Positions 32,843 to 41,755 of a stretch of 46,178 nucleotides of DNA are shown here, piece by piece. Source of the DNA: Acidimicrobiaceae bacterium (lineage in GTDB: Bacteria > Actinomycetota > Acidimicrobiia > Acidimicrobiales > RAAP-2). The notes beneath the pieces were generated by a model that did not search any database, had not been told where the DNA came from, and saw nothing but the letters and a program-made list of their open reading frames with translations. How positions within the stretch are numbered: the stretch's first letter is position 1; each line of letters starts with the position of its first letter. Position numbers and translations under genes: made by a program. Where the stretch lies: positions 1 through 46,178 of the forward strand of contig DAHUZE010000018.1 of the NCBI GenBank assembly GCA_027306755.1, read 5' to 3'.

Positions 32843-34790
32843 CGGTCATCAGCCGGACGGGGACCCGGTCCCCGCTGGCCAGATCCTGACCCGTGCCCTG
32901 GCTGCCCCCGGCCGGGGGCACCGGCGAGGCCACCACGTGCTCCAGTCCCAGCCCGGTGCAGGCGCCGCAGTCGTAGCAGGGCGTCCACCGGCAGTCCTCC
33001 ACCGCGCCGCCGGCCAGTGACTCCTGCCAGTCCTGCCACAGGAAGTCCGGGTGGAGGCCCGCCGACACGTGCGCCCACGGCAGCACCTCGTCGGCCGGGC
33101 GCGGGCGGTGGACCACCTCGTCGAGGGTGAGGCCCTCGGCGGCCAAGGCCTCGGTCCAGCGGGCCAGGTCGAACCGCTCGCTCCACTCCTGGAACGTGCC
33201 GCCGGCGCGCCAGACGCGCTCGATGACGTTCCCGGCTCGCCGGTCGCCCCGGCTGGCGATCCCCTCGGCAACAGAGGCCGCTGGATCGTGCCAGCGGATG
33301 GTGAGGCCGCGGGCGCCCTTCGCCGCCTGCCGCAGCAGGTCCACCTTGCGCTGCAGCTCGGCCGCAGTGTCCTGGGATGCCCACTGGAACGGCGTATGGG
33401 GCTTGGGCACGAAGCCCCCTACGGACGCGGTCACCGTGGCGCCGCGCTGGTACCGGCGCCCGATCTCCGCGCACCGGGCCCCCAGCTGGGCGATGCCGAC
33501 CACGTCCTCGTCCCGCTCGGTTGGCAGACCGATCAGGAAGTACAGCTTGATCCGCCGCCACCCCTGGCTGAAGGCGGCGTCCACGGCGCTGTAGAGGTCC
33601 TCCTCGGAGATGAGCTTGTTGATCACCTTGCGCATGCGCCACGTGCCGCCTTCGGGGGCGAACGTCAGTCCCGTGCGGCGGACCCGCTGGATCTCGGCGG
33701 CCGTCCCCACCGTGAAAGCGTCCACCCGGAGGCTGGGGAGGCTGACGGACACCCGGCCCTCGTGGCGCGGTGTCCCGATGACGTCGCGCACCAGCTGCTC
33801 GATGCCGGAGAAGTCCGCCGTGGAAAGCGACGTGAGCGCCACCTCCTCGTAGCCCGTGCGCTCCAGACCGGCGTCGACCATCGACCGCACCTGCTCGGGG
33901 GGGCGCTCGCGCACCGGGCGGGTGATCATGCCCGCCTGGCAGAACCGGCATCCCCGCGTACAGCCGCGGAAGACCTCCACGTTGAGCCGGTCGTGGACGA
34001 CCTCGGTCAAAGGAACCAGCTGCCGCCGCGGATAGGGCCACTCGGCGAGGTCGGCGATCGACCGCTTCTCGACCACTGCGGGGGCGCCGTCCCGCGGCTG
34101 CACGGCCACCAGCCGGCCGCCCTCGTAGCGGGGCTCGTACAGGCTGGGCACGTACACCCCGGCTACCCCGGACAGGCCGAGCAGGAGCGCCGCCCGATCA
34201 CGCACCTCCACCGGCCGGGAGCGCCAGGCGGCCAGCACGGCCGTGACCTCACCCACCGCCTCCTCGCCGTCACCGATGACGAAGGCATCCACGAAGTCGG
34301 CCAGTGGCTCGGGGTTGAAGGCACAGTGGCCGCCGGCCACCACCAGCGGGTCGCACGCACGCCGGTCGGCGGCGCGGATCGGGACGCCGGCCAGGTCCAC
34401 CATGTTCAGCACGTTGGTGTAGACCAGCTCGGCCGAGAGGTTGAACGCCAGGACGTCGAAGGCCGAGGACGGGTAGTGGTTCTCGACCGAGAAGAGCGGG
34501 ACACCGGCGGCCCGCATCGCCTGCTCCATGTCGACCCAGGGGGCGTAGGAGCGCTCGGCCAGCGCGTCCGGCCGCTCGTTGAGGATCTCGTAGAGGATCT
34601 GGAGCCCCTGGTTGGGCAGGCCCACCTCGTAGGCGTCCGGGTAGCACAAGAGCCAGGACACCACCCCGGGGCCGTGGACCGGCGCGCAGGCCCCGTCCTC
34701 CCCGCCGATGTAGCGGGCGGGCTTCTGCACGTCCATGAGGAGCGGCTCTATGGCCGGCCACAGCGTCACGGGCTCCATCGGTCGCTCCAT
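32829..34790 (-). CDS. Radical SAM protein, TIGR03960-type, B12-domain-like N-terminus
   Basis: A 653-residue radical-SAM enzyme of uncharacterised function. The N-terminal ~200 residues look like the vestigial cobalamin-binding fold of such enzymes (CYPDAYEVGLPNQGLQILYEILN, AFNLSAELVYTNVLNM, VVAGGHCAFNPEPLADFVDAF). The 4Fe-4S motif is C277-x3-C281-x2-C284 (RGCTRGCRFCQ). Near the C-terminus CRWTPCYDCGAC is a second cysteine cluster that may hold another cluster or zinc. It overlaps DUF2344, then RNase E/G. Start ATG 34790 or ATG 34778 (MEPVTL). A role in rRNA or tRNA modification is suggested only by neighbours. Confidence 0.9.
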   Translation of the reverse strand: MERPMEPVTLWPAIEPLLMDVQKPARYIGGEDGACAPVHGPGVVSWLLCYPDAYEVGLPNQGLQILYEILNERPDALAERSYAPWVDMEQAMRAAGVPLFSVENHYPSSAFDVLAFNLSAELVYTNVLNMVDLAGVPIRAADRRACDPLVVAGGHCAFNPEPLADFVDAFVIGDGEEAVGEVTAVLAAWRSRPVEVRDRAALLLGLSGVAGVYVPSLYEPRYEGGRLVAVQPRDGAPAVVEKRSIADLAEWPYPRRQLVPLTEVVHDRLNVEVFRGCTRGCRFCQAGMITRPVRERPPEQVRSMVDAGLERTGYEEVALTSLSTADFSGIEQLVRDVIGTPRHEGRVSVSLPSLRVDAFTVGTAAEIQRVRRTGLTFAPEGGTWRMRKVINKLISEEDLYSAVDAAFSQGWRRIKLYFLIGLPTERDEDVVGIAQLGARCAEIGRRYQRGATVTASVGGFVPKPHTPFQWASQDTAAELQRKVDLLRQAAKGARGLTIRWHDPAASVAEGIASRGDRRAGNVIERVWRAGGTFQEWSERFDLARWTEALAAEGLTLDEVVHRPRPADEVLPWAHVSAGLHPDFLWQDWQESLAGGAVEDCRWTPCYDCGACTGLGLEHVVASPVPPAGGSQGTGQDLASGDRVPVRLMTGARP

Positions 34791-34799
34791 GGACGTACC

Positions 34800-34805
34800 A
34801 GTCTA
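34800..34805 (-). promoter_or_regulatory. Candidate -10 for the radical-SAM operon, containing the mrdA stop codon
   Basis: TAGACT on the minus strand ends nine bases before ATG 34790. Its first three bases are the TAG stop of mrdA, so part of the match is imposed by the stop codon, and the promoter call is weaker than elsewhere. Confidence 0.3.
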
Positions 34806-37223
34806 CGGGGGCGACCGGCCGCCCCGGACCCCGACGACCGCCGCCGTTACCGCGGGGGCGCCGGTGCTCGCCGCCTTCCCGGCCGCGGCGGCACCGCCGG
34901 CGGCGACCCCACCCGACGATGTCGTCCCGGTGGCCGTCCCACCCGATGTGGCGGCTGCTGTGGTGGTGGTCGTGGACGTCCCGGGTGTGCCGGTGCCGCC
35001 CGATGCTGTTGCCGGGACGGTCGTGGTGGTGGGCGGAGCCGTGGTGGTGGTCGTCGTTGGCGTGCCGGCCGGCGGGTTGGTGGGGGCGGCGGCGGTGGAG
35101 GGCTGCGAGGCGGCCGTGGGCATGGTCGGGGTCTTCACGGGCGGGTTGGCGTAGAGGTAGTTGAAGATGTTGGCCACTGCCGGAGCGGCCGCCGAAGCGC
35201 CGTAGCCGCCCTGGGCCACGGCCACCACCACCACGTACTGGGTTGTGCCCCCCACAGGCCCGAAGCCCACGAAGAGGGCGTTGGGCGACTTTTTGTGTGT
35301 TGTCCCGGTTGTGGCCGTCCCGGTCTTGCCGGCGATCACGTAGTTGGCCGGAACGTGGGAGTACTGCTGGAAGGTCCCGTAGCCGGTGCCCTTGGGATTG
35401 TGGGTGACGCCTTCGAAGCCCTGGAGCATGGCCTGCCAGTTAGCCGGGCTGATGGCCACGCGGCCCGTCACCTTGGGGGCGTAGGACTTGACCAGCTTGC
35501 CCGTGGCCGACACCACGTCGCTCACCACCTGGGGCTGGTGCCGGACGCCCTGGTCGGCGAAGGCGGCGTAGGCGTCCGCCACCTCGATGGGCGTGACGAC
35601 GGTCTCACCCTGCCCGAACGCCATCTCGATGTTTGTCCCCGGGTACCACGACGTGTTGGGGAACCCCTTGGGTGTGGCCTTGTGCAGCGCGGCGCGGGTG
35701 GGCTGGCTGTCCACCCGGCCCTGCACCTCGCCGGGCAGGTCGATCCCCGTCAAGGCTCCGAGCCCGTACCCGTGCGCCGTCTTCTGGATGGCTGTCAGCC
35801 CGTACTTGGCCCGGTTCAGCCAGAACTGGAGGCCCATTGTGTAGAAGAAGAAGTCGTCGGACTCCGTGATGGCCAGACGCACTGTCACGATGCCGGCGTC
35901 GAAGGCTGTGGCGTCGTGGAATGTGCACCGCCCCTGGCATGTCGGGAGGCCGTGTGTGCGGACCGAGTACACGCCGGTGTCGTCGATGGTGGTTGTCGTG
36001 CCGATCAGCCCGTCCTGGAGCGCCGCAGTCGCCGTGGCCAGCTTGAAGGTCGACCCAGGGGTGTAGAGGCCCTGGATCGCGTAGTCGTTGAGCGGGCAGG
36101 CGCCTGTGGCTGTTGTGCACCCGGCCCTGAGGGCGTTGTAGTTGGCGGTGGAGATCCCCCCCACCCAGGCTGTGAGGCTGTAGGACGGGTACGAGGTGAG
36201 GGCCAGCACCTGGCCCGTCTCCACGTTCATCACTACGGCCGCGCCGTTGGGCGCCTTGGGGTAGACCCCGGTTGTCGGGCGGCTGCGATCGGCCAGGATG
36301 ACAGAGGCCAGGGACCCCTGCACATTTTTTTGCAACCCGGCTGTGATATTGAGCTGGACGGTGTTGCCCTGCACCGCCTTCGTCGCCCCCGCGGTGCCCA
36401 TGACTGTGCCCGTGGGGTTCACCTCCAGGCGCTGGGTGCCCGGCTTGCCGGCCAGGTACTTCTGGGCCACCGCCTCCACGCCCGTCTTGCCGATCTGGGT
36501 GGCCACGCTGTAGTTGGCACCGGGGTGCGCTTTGACGTATGTGGCTGTCACCGGGCCTGTGTACCCGAGCACCTGCGTCCCCACTGTCCCGCCCTGGGGG
36601 TACTGGCGCACGGTCACCTGCTGGACCGTGACGCCCGGGAACTCCGACTGGTGATCGCTCAGGTACTGGACCGTGGACGCCGGGGCGTTCTGGAGGACGG
36701 GGACCGGCTCGTACGGGCTGAACTGCTGGTTTGTGAGCGCAGCCTGCACTGTGGCCGGGCTGATGCCGGCCAGGGCGGCCACGCGGCCCACGACGCCCGG
36801 GGTGGATTTGGCGGCCGCCCGGGACAGGACCAGCTCGTTCTCGACCCTGTTGCCGGCCAGGACGGTGTTGCTGCGGTCCACGATGAGCCCGCGGGGGGCG
36901 GGAACTGTGACCGTCCGCAGGGCGTTGGTGTTGACCGCCGCCGCGTACCGGCGGTGGTCGATGACCTGGAGGCTCCACAGCCGGAGCACCATCACCCCGA
37001 AGAGCGCCAGCACGATCAGGGCGATGATGTTGATCCGGAGCCCCGGCCGGGACGGCACCTCCTCGGGCGACGCCACCAGGGAAGCCACGTTGACCCCGCG
37101 CCGCGCCCGGAACCGGAGGCGGGACCGGTGGGAGCCGGACCCCGGCCGCCGGGCCTTCGAACCGGCAGCGCGGGCGTACACGCGGTCGCCGCGCACGGGG
37201 TGGCGGAGCGAGCGCTTCCTCAT
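34803..37223 (-). CDS. mrdA: Penicillin-binding protein 2 (elongation-type transpeptidase)
   Basis: PBP2 cross-links peptidoglycan during cell elongation together with MreB-RodA. The 806-residue product has a basic cytoplasmic head, a membrane anchor (about 62-85), the dimerisation domain (APRGLIVDRSNTVLA), and the transpeptidase with catalytic S391-TFK, a second motif reading SDD (455-457) in place of SxN, and KTGT (633-636). Residues 695-806 are a Thr/Pro/Ala/Gly tail, probably extracellular and wall-spanning. No rodA is visible. ATG 37223 lies in the second copy of a 14-bp duplication that also holds the mreD stop. Confidence 0.94.
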   Translation of the reverse strand: MRKRSLRHPVRGDRVYARAAGSKARRPGSGSHRSRLRFRARRGVNVASLVASPEEVPSRPGLRINIIALIVLALFGVMVLRLWSLQVIDHRRYAAAVNTNALRTVTVPAPRGLIVDRSNTVLAGNRVENELVLSRAAAKSTPGVVGRVAALAGISPATVQAALTNQQFSPYEPVPVLQNAPASTVQYLSDHQSEFPGVTVQQVTVRQYPQGGTVGTQVLGYTGPVTATYVKAHPGANYSVATQIGKTGVEAVAQKYLAGKPGTQRLEVNPTGTVMGTAGATKAVQGNTVQLNITAGLQKNVQGSLASVILADRSRPTTGVYPKAPNGAAVVMNVETGQVLALTSYPSYSLTAWVGGISTANYNALRAGCTTATGACPLNDYAIQGLYTPGSTFKLATATAALQDGLIGTTTTIDDTGVYSVRTHGLPTCQGRCTFHDATAFDAGIVTVRLAITESDDFFFYTMGLQFWLNRAKYGLTAIQKTAHGYGLGALTGIDLPGEVQGRVDSQPTRAALHKATPKGFPNTSWYPGTNIEMAFGQGETVVTPIEVADAYAAFADQGVRHQPQVVSDVVSATGKLVKSYAPKVTGRVAISPANWQAMLQGFEGVTHNPKGTGYGTFQQYSHVPANYVIAGKTGTATTGTTHKKSPNALFVGFGPVGGTTQYVVVVAVAQGGYGASAAAPAVANIFNYLYANPPVKTPTMPTAASQPSTAAAPTNPPAGTPTTTTTTAPPTTTTVPATASGGTGTPGTSTTTTTAAATSGGTATGTTSSGGVAAGGAAAAGKAASTGAPAVTAAVVGVRGGRSPP

Positions 37224-37245
37224 CGCGTCATCCTCATCGCGTCAT
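37218..37245. repeat. Perfect 14-bp tandem duplication at the mreD-mrdA junction
   Basis: ATGACGCGATGAGG (minus strand) occurs twice without a gap. The first copy contains the mreD stop (TGA), the second the mrdA start (ATGAGG). Each copy holds a potential start and stop, so the duplication has doubled the junction. Confidence 0.85.
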
Positions 37246-37760
37246 CGCTGGCTTCCGGCCGGGGCTCGATCCCCCGGGGGCACGAGGGCGCGCCGGGTGA
37301 GGCGGACCGCCGGCACGGCGAGGACGGCATTGGTCACCGCCACCAGCGGCACCATCACCGCCAAGTCGGCATGGAGGAATTGGCTCTCGCCGAGCAGCGC
37401 GCCGAGCACGGCGTACAGCATGACCGAGACCGCGCTCCCTACGAGCGCGGCAAGGACGGAAAGCCCGGGGATCTCCCGGGGCAGGCTGGCGGCGGTGAGG
37501 CTCACACCGGCGGCGATCAGGGCGCCCACCAGGGCGCTCAAGCCGAACGGGGCGGGCAGCAACAGGTCGGCAGCGAGCCCCGATGCGAAGCCGATGACCG
37601 CCGCCTCGGGCGGCTCGGCCACCAGGCCGGCGGCGATCGGGAGCAGGACCATCACGTCCGGCGCCATCCCGGCGATCCGGATGTCCAGCACGACGGTGGT
37701 CTGGACGAGCAGGGTCATGCCGATCAGGACCACGATCCGCAGGACGGCACGCCCGCTCAC
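37242..37760 (-). CDS. mreD: Rod shape-determining protein MreD
   Basis: MreD is a small integral membrane partner of MreC in the elongation complex. The 172-residue product is hydrophobic throughout, with five or so membrane segments (for example VVLIGMTLLVQTTVV, PDVMVLLPIAAGLVA, LVGALIAAGVSLTAA). Sequence conservation in the family is low, so the call rests on hydrophobicity and position between mreC and mrdA. GTG 37760 has GGGAGG five bases upstream. Confidence 0.88.
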   Translation of the reverse strand: MSGRAVLRIVVLIGMTLLVQTTVVLDIRIAGMAPDVMVLLPIAAGLVAEPPEAAVIGFASGLAADLLLPAPFGLSALVGALIAAGVSLTAASLPREIPGLSVLAALVGSAVSVMLYAVLGALLGESQFLHADLAVMVPLVAVTNAVLAVPAVRLTRRALVPPGDRAPAGSQR

Positions 37761-37827
37761 CGCGCCTCCCGGGCCGTTCCCGGGCGCCTGGCGGTCCGAG
37801 CCGGATCGGGACGACGGCTCCGCGCGC

Positions 37828-38670
37828 TCACGACGACCCGGACCAGTGCAGCACCTCCACGTAGGTCAGCCCGTTGAGGTCCACGATCGGCGCAGCATGC
37901 ACGACGCGGTCGTTGGCCCCGGCCACGGTGTGCACCGACGTCACGGTGGCCACCGGGATCCCGGCCGGGTAGGCCGCCCCCTGCAACCCGCTGGTGACCA
38001 GGTCCTCACCCTTGGAGATGGGTGTGGCCGCGGCCACGAAGTCCACGCCAAGGTCCCGTCCGGCGCCCTGCCCGGCAACGGTCGCCTCCTGCTGGTTCCC
38101 GTAGGTGACGCCCACTTTGGACAGGCCGTCCGTCAGCAGCCGGACGGTGGCCGTGGTGCGGGTCGCTGTGGTCACCTGGCCGATCAGGCCGCCCGGCCCG
38201 AGCACGGGATCGCCGATGGTGACCGATGTGTCCCGTCCCTTGTCGATTGTCACCGTGGCGACGAAGTTGGAGATGTCCTGAGCCGTCACCTGCGCCGCAA
38301 CGTACGTGAGCCCGGCGAGCGCAGGCAGCCTGTTGACCGCCAGCAGCCGCTGCAGGGCGTTGAGCTGGCTGCGGGCCGCGCCGTCGGCCGCGCCCTGGTG
38401 CTCGAGTGTCTGCACCTGCTGTTGGAGCTTCTGGTTCTCCTGTTGCAGTGTCCCGTAGTTCACCGCGCCGGCGAAGAACCGGCCGATCGGGTCCAAGACG
38501 CCGTTCACACCCGACCGCAACGGGGAGTAGATGTCGCTGGCGGCGGTCTTGGCGCCGGAGATGAGCACCTGCGCCTTGCCCGTCTCGTCCAGGGTGATGA
38601 TGGTCACCGAGAGGAGGATCAGCACCACGAGGGTGGTCAGCGTCCGGCGCGACCGCCTGGGCCTTGCCAC
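37828..38670 (-). CDS. mreC: Rod shape-determining protein MreC
   Basis: MreC is a bitopic periplasmic-side scaffold for wall elongation. The 280-residue product has a short basic head, one membrane helix (about 11-28), a coiled coil (YGTLQQENQKLQQQVQTLEHQ) and the two beta-barrel domains (VTIDKGRDTSVTIGDPVLGPGGLIGQV, GEDLVTSGLQGAAYPAGIPVATVTSV). Start GTG 38670 lies 16 bases after mreB, with CGGAG upstream. It is in mreB-mreC-mreD-mrdA order. Confidence 0.94.
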   Translation of the reverse strand: MARPRRSRRTLTTLVVLILLSVTIITLDETGKAQVLISGAKTAASDIYSPLRSGVNGVLDPIGRFFAGAVNYGTLQQENQKLQQQVQTLEHQGAADGAARSQLNALQRLLAVNRLPALAGLTYVAAQVTAQDISNFVATVTIDKGRDTSVTIGDPVLGPGGLIGQVTTATRTTATVRLLTDGLSKVGVTYGNQQEATVAGQGAGRDLGVDFVAAATPISKGEDLVTSGLQGAAYPAGIPVATVTSVHTVAGANDRVVHAAPIVDLNGLTYVEVLHWSGSS

Positions 38671-38686
38671 GGCCGCTCCGAGCCCG

Positions 38687-39718
38687 TCAGCGGGTGGACG
38701 AGGTGATCAAGACACGCTTCAGTGCCTCGAACTCCTCCAGGCACTGCCCGCTGCCCACGGCAACGCAGTTCAGCGGGTCCCGGGCGACGACGATGGGCAT
38801 GCCGGTCTCGTGCTGCAAGCGTGACTCCAGCCCGTGGAGGAGGGCTCCGCCGCCGGTGAGGACGATGCCCTGCTCCATGATGTCGGCGGCCAGCTCGGGC
38901 GGCGTGCGGTCCAAGGTGACCTTCACCGCGTCCACGATGGCGGACACCGGCTCGTCGATGGCCCGCCGGATCTCCTCGGTCGACACGACGACCGTCTTGG
39001 GGAGCCCGGTCACCAGGTCGCGTCCCCGGATCTCGGCGTGGAGCTCCTCTTCCAGCGGATATGCGGAGCCCAGCGCGATCTTGATCTCCTCAGCCGTCCG
39101 CTCGCCCAGCGCCAGGCTGAACTCCTTCTTCACGTAGGAGACGATGCCCTCGTCCAGCTCGTCGCCGCCGATGCGGACGGACTGGCTGGTGACGATGCCG
39201 CCCAGCGAGATGACCGCCACCTCCGTGGTGCCGCCGCCGATGTCCACCACCATGTTGCCGGTGGGCTCGTGGACGGGGAGGCCGGCGCCGATGGCAGCCG
39301 CCATCGGCTCCTCGATGATGTACGCCTTGCGGGCTCCGGCGTACTCGGCCGCCTCCATCACCGCCCGCTGCTCCACCCCCGTGATCCCCGACGGGACGCA
39401 GATGACCATGCGGGGCTTGGCGAAGCGTCGCTGGTGCACCCGGTGGATGAAGTAGCGGAGCATCTTCTCGCAGATCTCGAAGTCGGCGATGACCCCGTCC
39501 TTGAGCGGCCGGATGGCCTGGATGTTGCTCGGGGTCCGGCCGATCATGCGCTTGGCCTCGGCCCCCACGGCCAGCGGGCGGCCGTCCTTGACGTCAACCG
39601 CCACCACAGACGGCTCGTTGAGCACGATGCCCCTCCCCCGCACGTACACGAGGGTGTTTGCCGTACCGAGGTCGACCGCCATGTCACGGCCGAGCAGGTT
39701 CAGGCGGTTGTCGGTCAT
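38687..39718 (-). CDS. mreB: Rod shape-determining protein MreB
   Basis: MreB is the bacterial actin that guides cell-wall elongation. The 343-residue product has the actin-fold phosphate motifs [14 protein letters not shown] and [18 protein letters not shown], the adenosine motif [14 protein letters not shown], and [42 protein letters not shown] 39718 is the standard MreB start; a longer frame adds an Arg-rich head. GGAGAGGAG lies upstream, so this gene, unlike many leading genes here, has a leader. It implies a rod-shaped cell. Confidence 0.97.
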   Translation of the reverse strand: MTDNRLNLLGRDMAVDLGTANTLVYVRGRGIVLNEPSVVAVDVKDGRPLAVGAEAKRMIGRTPSNIQAIRPLKDGVIADFEICEKMLRYFIHRVHQRRFAKPRMVICVPSGITGVEQRAVMEAAEYAGARKAYIIEEPMAAAIGAGLPVHEPTGNMVVDIGGGTTEVAVISLGGIVTSQSVRIGGDELDEGIVSYVKKEFSLALGERTAEEIKIALGSAYPLEEELHAEIRGRDLVTGLPKTVVVSTEEIRRAIDEPVSAIVDAVKVTLDRTPPELAADIMEQGIVLTGGGALLHGLESRLQHETGMPIVVARDPLNCVAVGSGQCLEEFEALKRVLITSSTR

Positions 39719-39814
39719 CGGGGTGCGACTCCTCTCCGAAGGATCGAGTCGGGTCAGGACGTGGGTGCGGCGGCCGCGCCGGGGCACGCTGACCGCCGAC
39801 ACGAGTACCGACGA

Positions 39815-39843
39815 AGGCTAGGGGACACTGCCGCCCGGCACAA
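39815..39843 (-). promoter_or_regulatory. Candidate promoter for mreB-mreC-mreD-mrdA
   Basis: On the minus strand TTGTGC (39843-39838), a 17-base spacer and TAGCCT (39820-39815). The transcript would have a leader of about 90 bases with the Shine-Dalgarno of mreB. Confidence 0.35.
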
Positions 39844-39850
39844 GGGCGGA

Positions 39851-39875
39851 GGCCGGCGGCGGAGCGGCGCCGGCC
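39851..39875. terminator. Hairpin between ndk and mreB
   Basis: GGCCGGCG, a nine-base loop, then CGCCGGCC: a perfect 8-bp stem 28 bases after the ndk stop on the minus strand and just upstream of the mreB promoter candidate. No T-run. Confidence 0.45.
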
Positions 39876-39903
39876 GATCGGCCCTGGTCCACACGGGTGC
39901 GGC

Positions 39904-40317
39904 TCAGCCCAGGTCGGGGAAGAAGATCCCGATCTCCCGGCGTGCAGACTCCGGGGAGTCCGAGCCGTGCACCAGGTTCTCGGTCATCTCGATGGCCAGG
40001 TCGCCGCGGATGGTGCCCAGGGGGGCCTTCTTCGGATCGGTGGCGCCCATCAGCGCCCGTACCACGGCGTAGGTTTCCTCGTCCGGGCCTTCCACCACCA
40101 TGAGCAAGGCCGGCGACCGGGTGATGAAGGCCACCAGGTCGTCGAAGAACGGCTTGCCTTCGTGCTCGCTGTAGTGCCGGACGGCAACCTCCCGATCGAT
40201 GGTCCGGAGCTCGGCAGCCACGAGCCGGAGGCCCTTGCGCTCGAGCCGCCCGATGATCTCACCCGTGAGGCGGCGCTCCACGCCGTCGGGCTTGACGATG
40301 ACGAGGGTGCGGTTCAC
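39904..40317 (-). CDS. ndk: Nucleoside diphosphate kinase
   Basis: Ndk transfers phosphate between nucleoside tri- and diphosphates through a phosphohistidine. The 137-residue product shows TLVIVKPDGVERRL at the start and the active-site His in NLVHGSDSPESA. Length is typical. Start GTG 40317 has TAGCGT ending nine bases upstream. It follows folC by 80 bases. Confidence 0.97.
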   Translation of the reverse strand: MNRTLVIVKPDGVERRLTGEIIGRLERKGLRLVAAELRTIDREVAVRHYSEHEGKPFFDDLVAFITRSPALLMVVEGPDEETYAVVRALMGATDPKKAPLGTIRGDLAIEMTENLVHGSDSPESARREIGIFFPDLG

Positions 40318-40326
40318 GAGCGGAGC

Positions 40327-40332
40327 ACGCTA
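40327..40332 (-). promoter_or_regulatory. Candidate -10 of a near-leaderless ndk transcript
   Basis: TAGCGT on the minus strand, nine bases before GTG 40317, no Shine-Dalgarno. Confidence 0.45.
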
Positions 40333-40397
40333 GCAGTCCTCGGCGGGCGACCTCTCCGGCAGCATCCGCTCCCTGGTGCCTCGGGTGTGACGTGGGT

Positions 40398-41747
40398 TCA
40401 CCCGCCGAGGGCAGGGGGCGCGCTGGGGGCGCGCTCGGTGAGCAGCTCCCTGGCCTCGGCCACCACGTACAGCGATCCCGTGACGATCACCAGGCCCTCG
40501 TCGCCGGCCGCGAGCCGAGCGACGGGCATCGCGTCGGCAACCGTGCCGCTCACCGTCGCCTCCAAGCCCAGCCCGCGCGCCGCCTCAGCCACCAGCTCGG
40601 CAGCCTGGGCCCGGGGGGAGCCGGGAGCGCAGGCGATCACCGAGGAGACGCCGGCCGCGGCCAGCGGGGCCAGCATCGCCGAGGGGTCCCGTCCGCCGAG
40701 CATGCCCACCACGGCCACAGTCGGGCCCTCCACGGAGAAGTCACCCAGAGCGCGGCCGAGGACCTCGGTGCCTCCCACGTTGTGCGCCCCATCCACCAGC
40801 ACCAGCGGGTGACGGCCCACCACCTCGAGGCGGCCGGGGAACACGACCGAACCCAACCCCTGCACCACCACGTCGGCGTCCAGTGCCGTCCCGAAGAACG
40901 CCTCCGCCGCGGCCAGGGCACATGCCGCGTTCCAGCCCTGGTGAGCCCCGTGGAGCGGGACGACGACGTCCTCGTAGCGACCACCCGGGGTGCGCAGGTC
41001 CACCAGGCGTCCCCCCACGGCCAAGCGGTTGCCGGCGCATTCGAACTCCTCGCCTGCCACCCACACTTGTCCGGCTCCGGCCTCGTCGGCCACGGCGCGG
41101 ATAGCGGCTACAAGCTCCGGATCACGCTCGCCGATCACGACCGTGCTCCCGGGCTTCACGATCCCGGCCTTGTCCCGGGCGATCCCCTCGAGGGTGGGTC
41201 CCAGGATGTCCGTATGGTCGTAGCTGATGTTGGTGATCACGGCCACGTCGCTCTCCACCACGTTGGTGGCGTCCCAGGTGCCGCCCACGCCCACTTCCAC
41301 CACGGCCAGGTCCACCGCCACGTCGGCGAACCAGGAGAAGGCGGCCGCGGTCAGGAGCTCGAAGCGGGTCGCCCGCCCGGCCAGCTGGGGCTCGAGCAGG
41401 GCGAGCGAGGACAGCACCTCGGTGAACGCGACGTCGTCGATCGGTCGTCCGGCGTAGGCGAGGCGCTCGTTGACACTGGAGAGGTTGGGGCTGGTGTACG
41501 TGCCGATCACCAGGCCCTTGGCGCCGAGCAGCGACGTGGTCATCGCTGCGGTGGACCCCTTGCCGTTCGTCCCGGTGAGGTGGATCGACGGGTAGGCACG
41601 CTCCGGGTCGCCCAGGAGGGTCATGAGCTCGCGCATGCGGTCGAGCGTGGGCAGGGCACGACGGCTCAACGCGCTGGCTTCGTAATCGATGTGGCCGTCG
41701 AGCCACGCCAGCGCCTCCTCCACGGAGGCGAACGGCGCCGTGGGCAC
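40398..41747 (-). CDS. folC: Folylpolyglutamate synthase / dihydrofolate synthase
   Basis: FolC adds glutamate to dihydropteroate and folates (Mur ligase fold). The 449-residue product has HLTGTNGKGST (ATP P-loop), TSPNLSSVNERLAYAGRPI, VEVGVGGTWDATNVV, ITNISYDHTDILGPTLEGIARDKAGIVK split across the core, and LVDGAHNVGG. GTG 41747 starts nine bases after the clpX stop; a CTG overlapping that stop is another option. A longer frame through clpX is not real. The position after clpX is often seen in actinobacteria (there with valS between, absent here). Confidence 0.94.
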   Translation of the reverse strand: MPTAPFASVEEALAWLDGHIDYEASALSRRALPTLDRMRELMTLLGDPERAYPSIHLTGTNGKGSTAAMTTSLLGAKGLVIGTYTSPNLSSVNERLAYAGRPIDDVAFTEVLSSLALLEPQLAGRATRFELLTAAAFSWFADVAVDLAVVEVGVGGTWDATNVVESDVAVITNISYDHTDILGPTLEGIARDKAGIVKPGSTVVIGERDPELVAAIRAVADEAGAGQVWVAGEEFECAGNRLAVGGRLVDLRTPGGRYEDVVVPLHGAHQGWNAACALAAAEAFFGTALDADVVVQGLGSVVFPGRLEVVGRHPLVLVDGAHNVGGTEVLGRALGDFSVEGPTVAVVGMLGGRDPSAMLAPLAAAGVSSVIACAPGSPRAQAAELVAEAARGLGLEATVSGTVADAMPVARLAAGDEGLVIVTGSLYVVAEARELLTERAPSAPPALGG

Positions 41748-41755
41748 CGCGGCGC

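Noticed and set aside
33051-37877. A 1608-residue open frame on the plus strand opposite the radical-SAM, mrdA and mreD genes
   Set aside because: It is a GC-driven shadow of well-recognised minus-strand genes, with a His/Gly/Arg/Val-rich translation lacking any domain.
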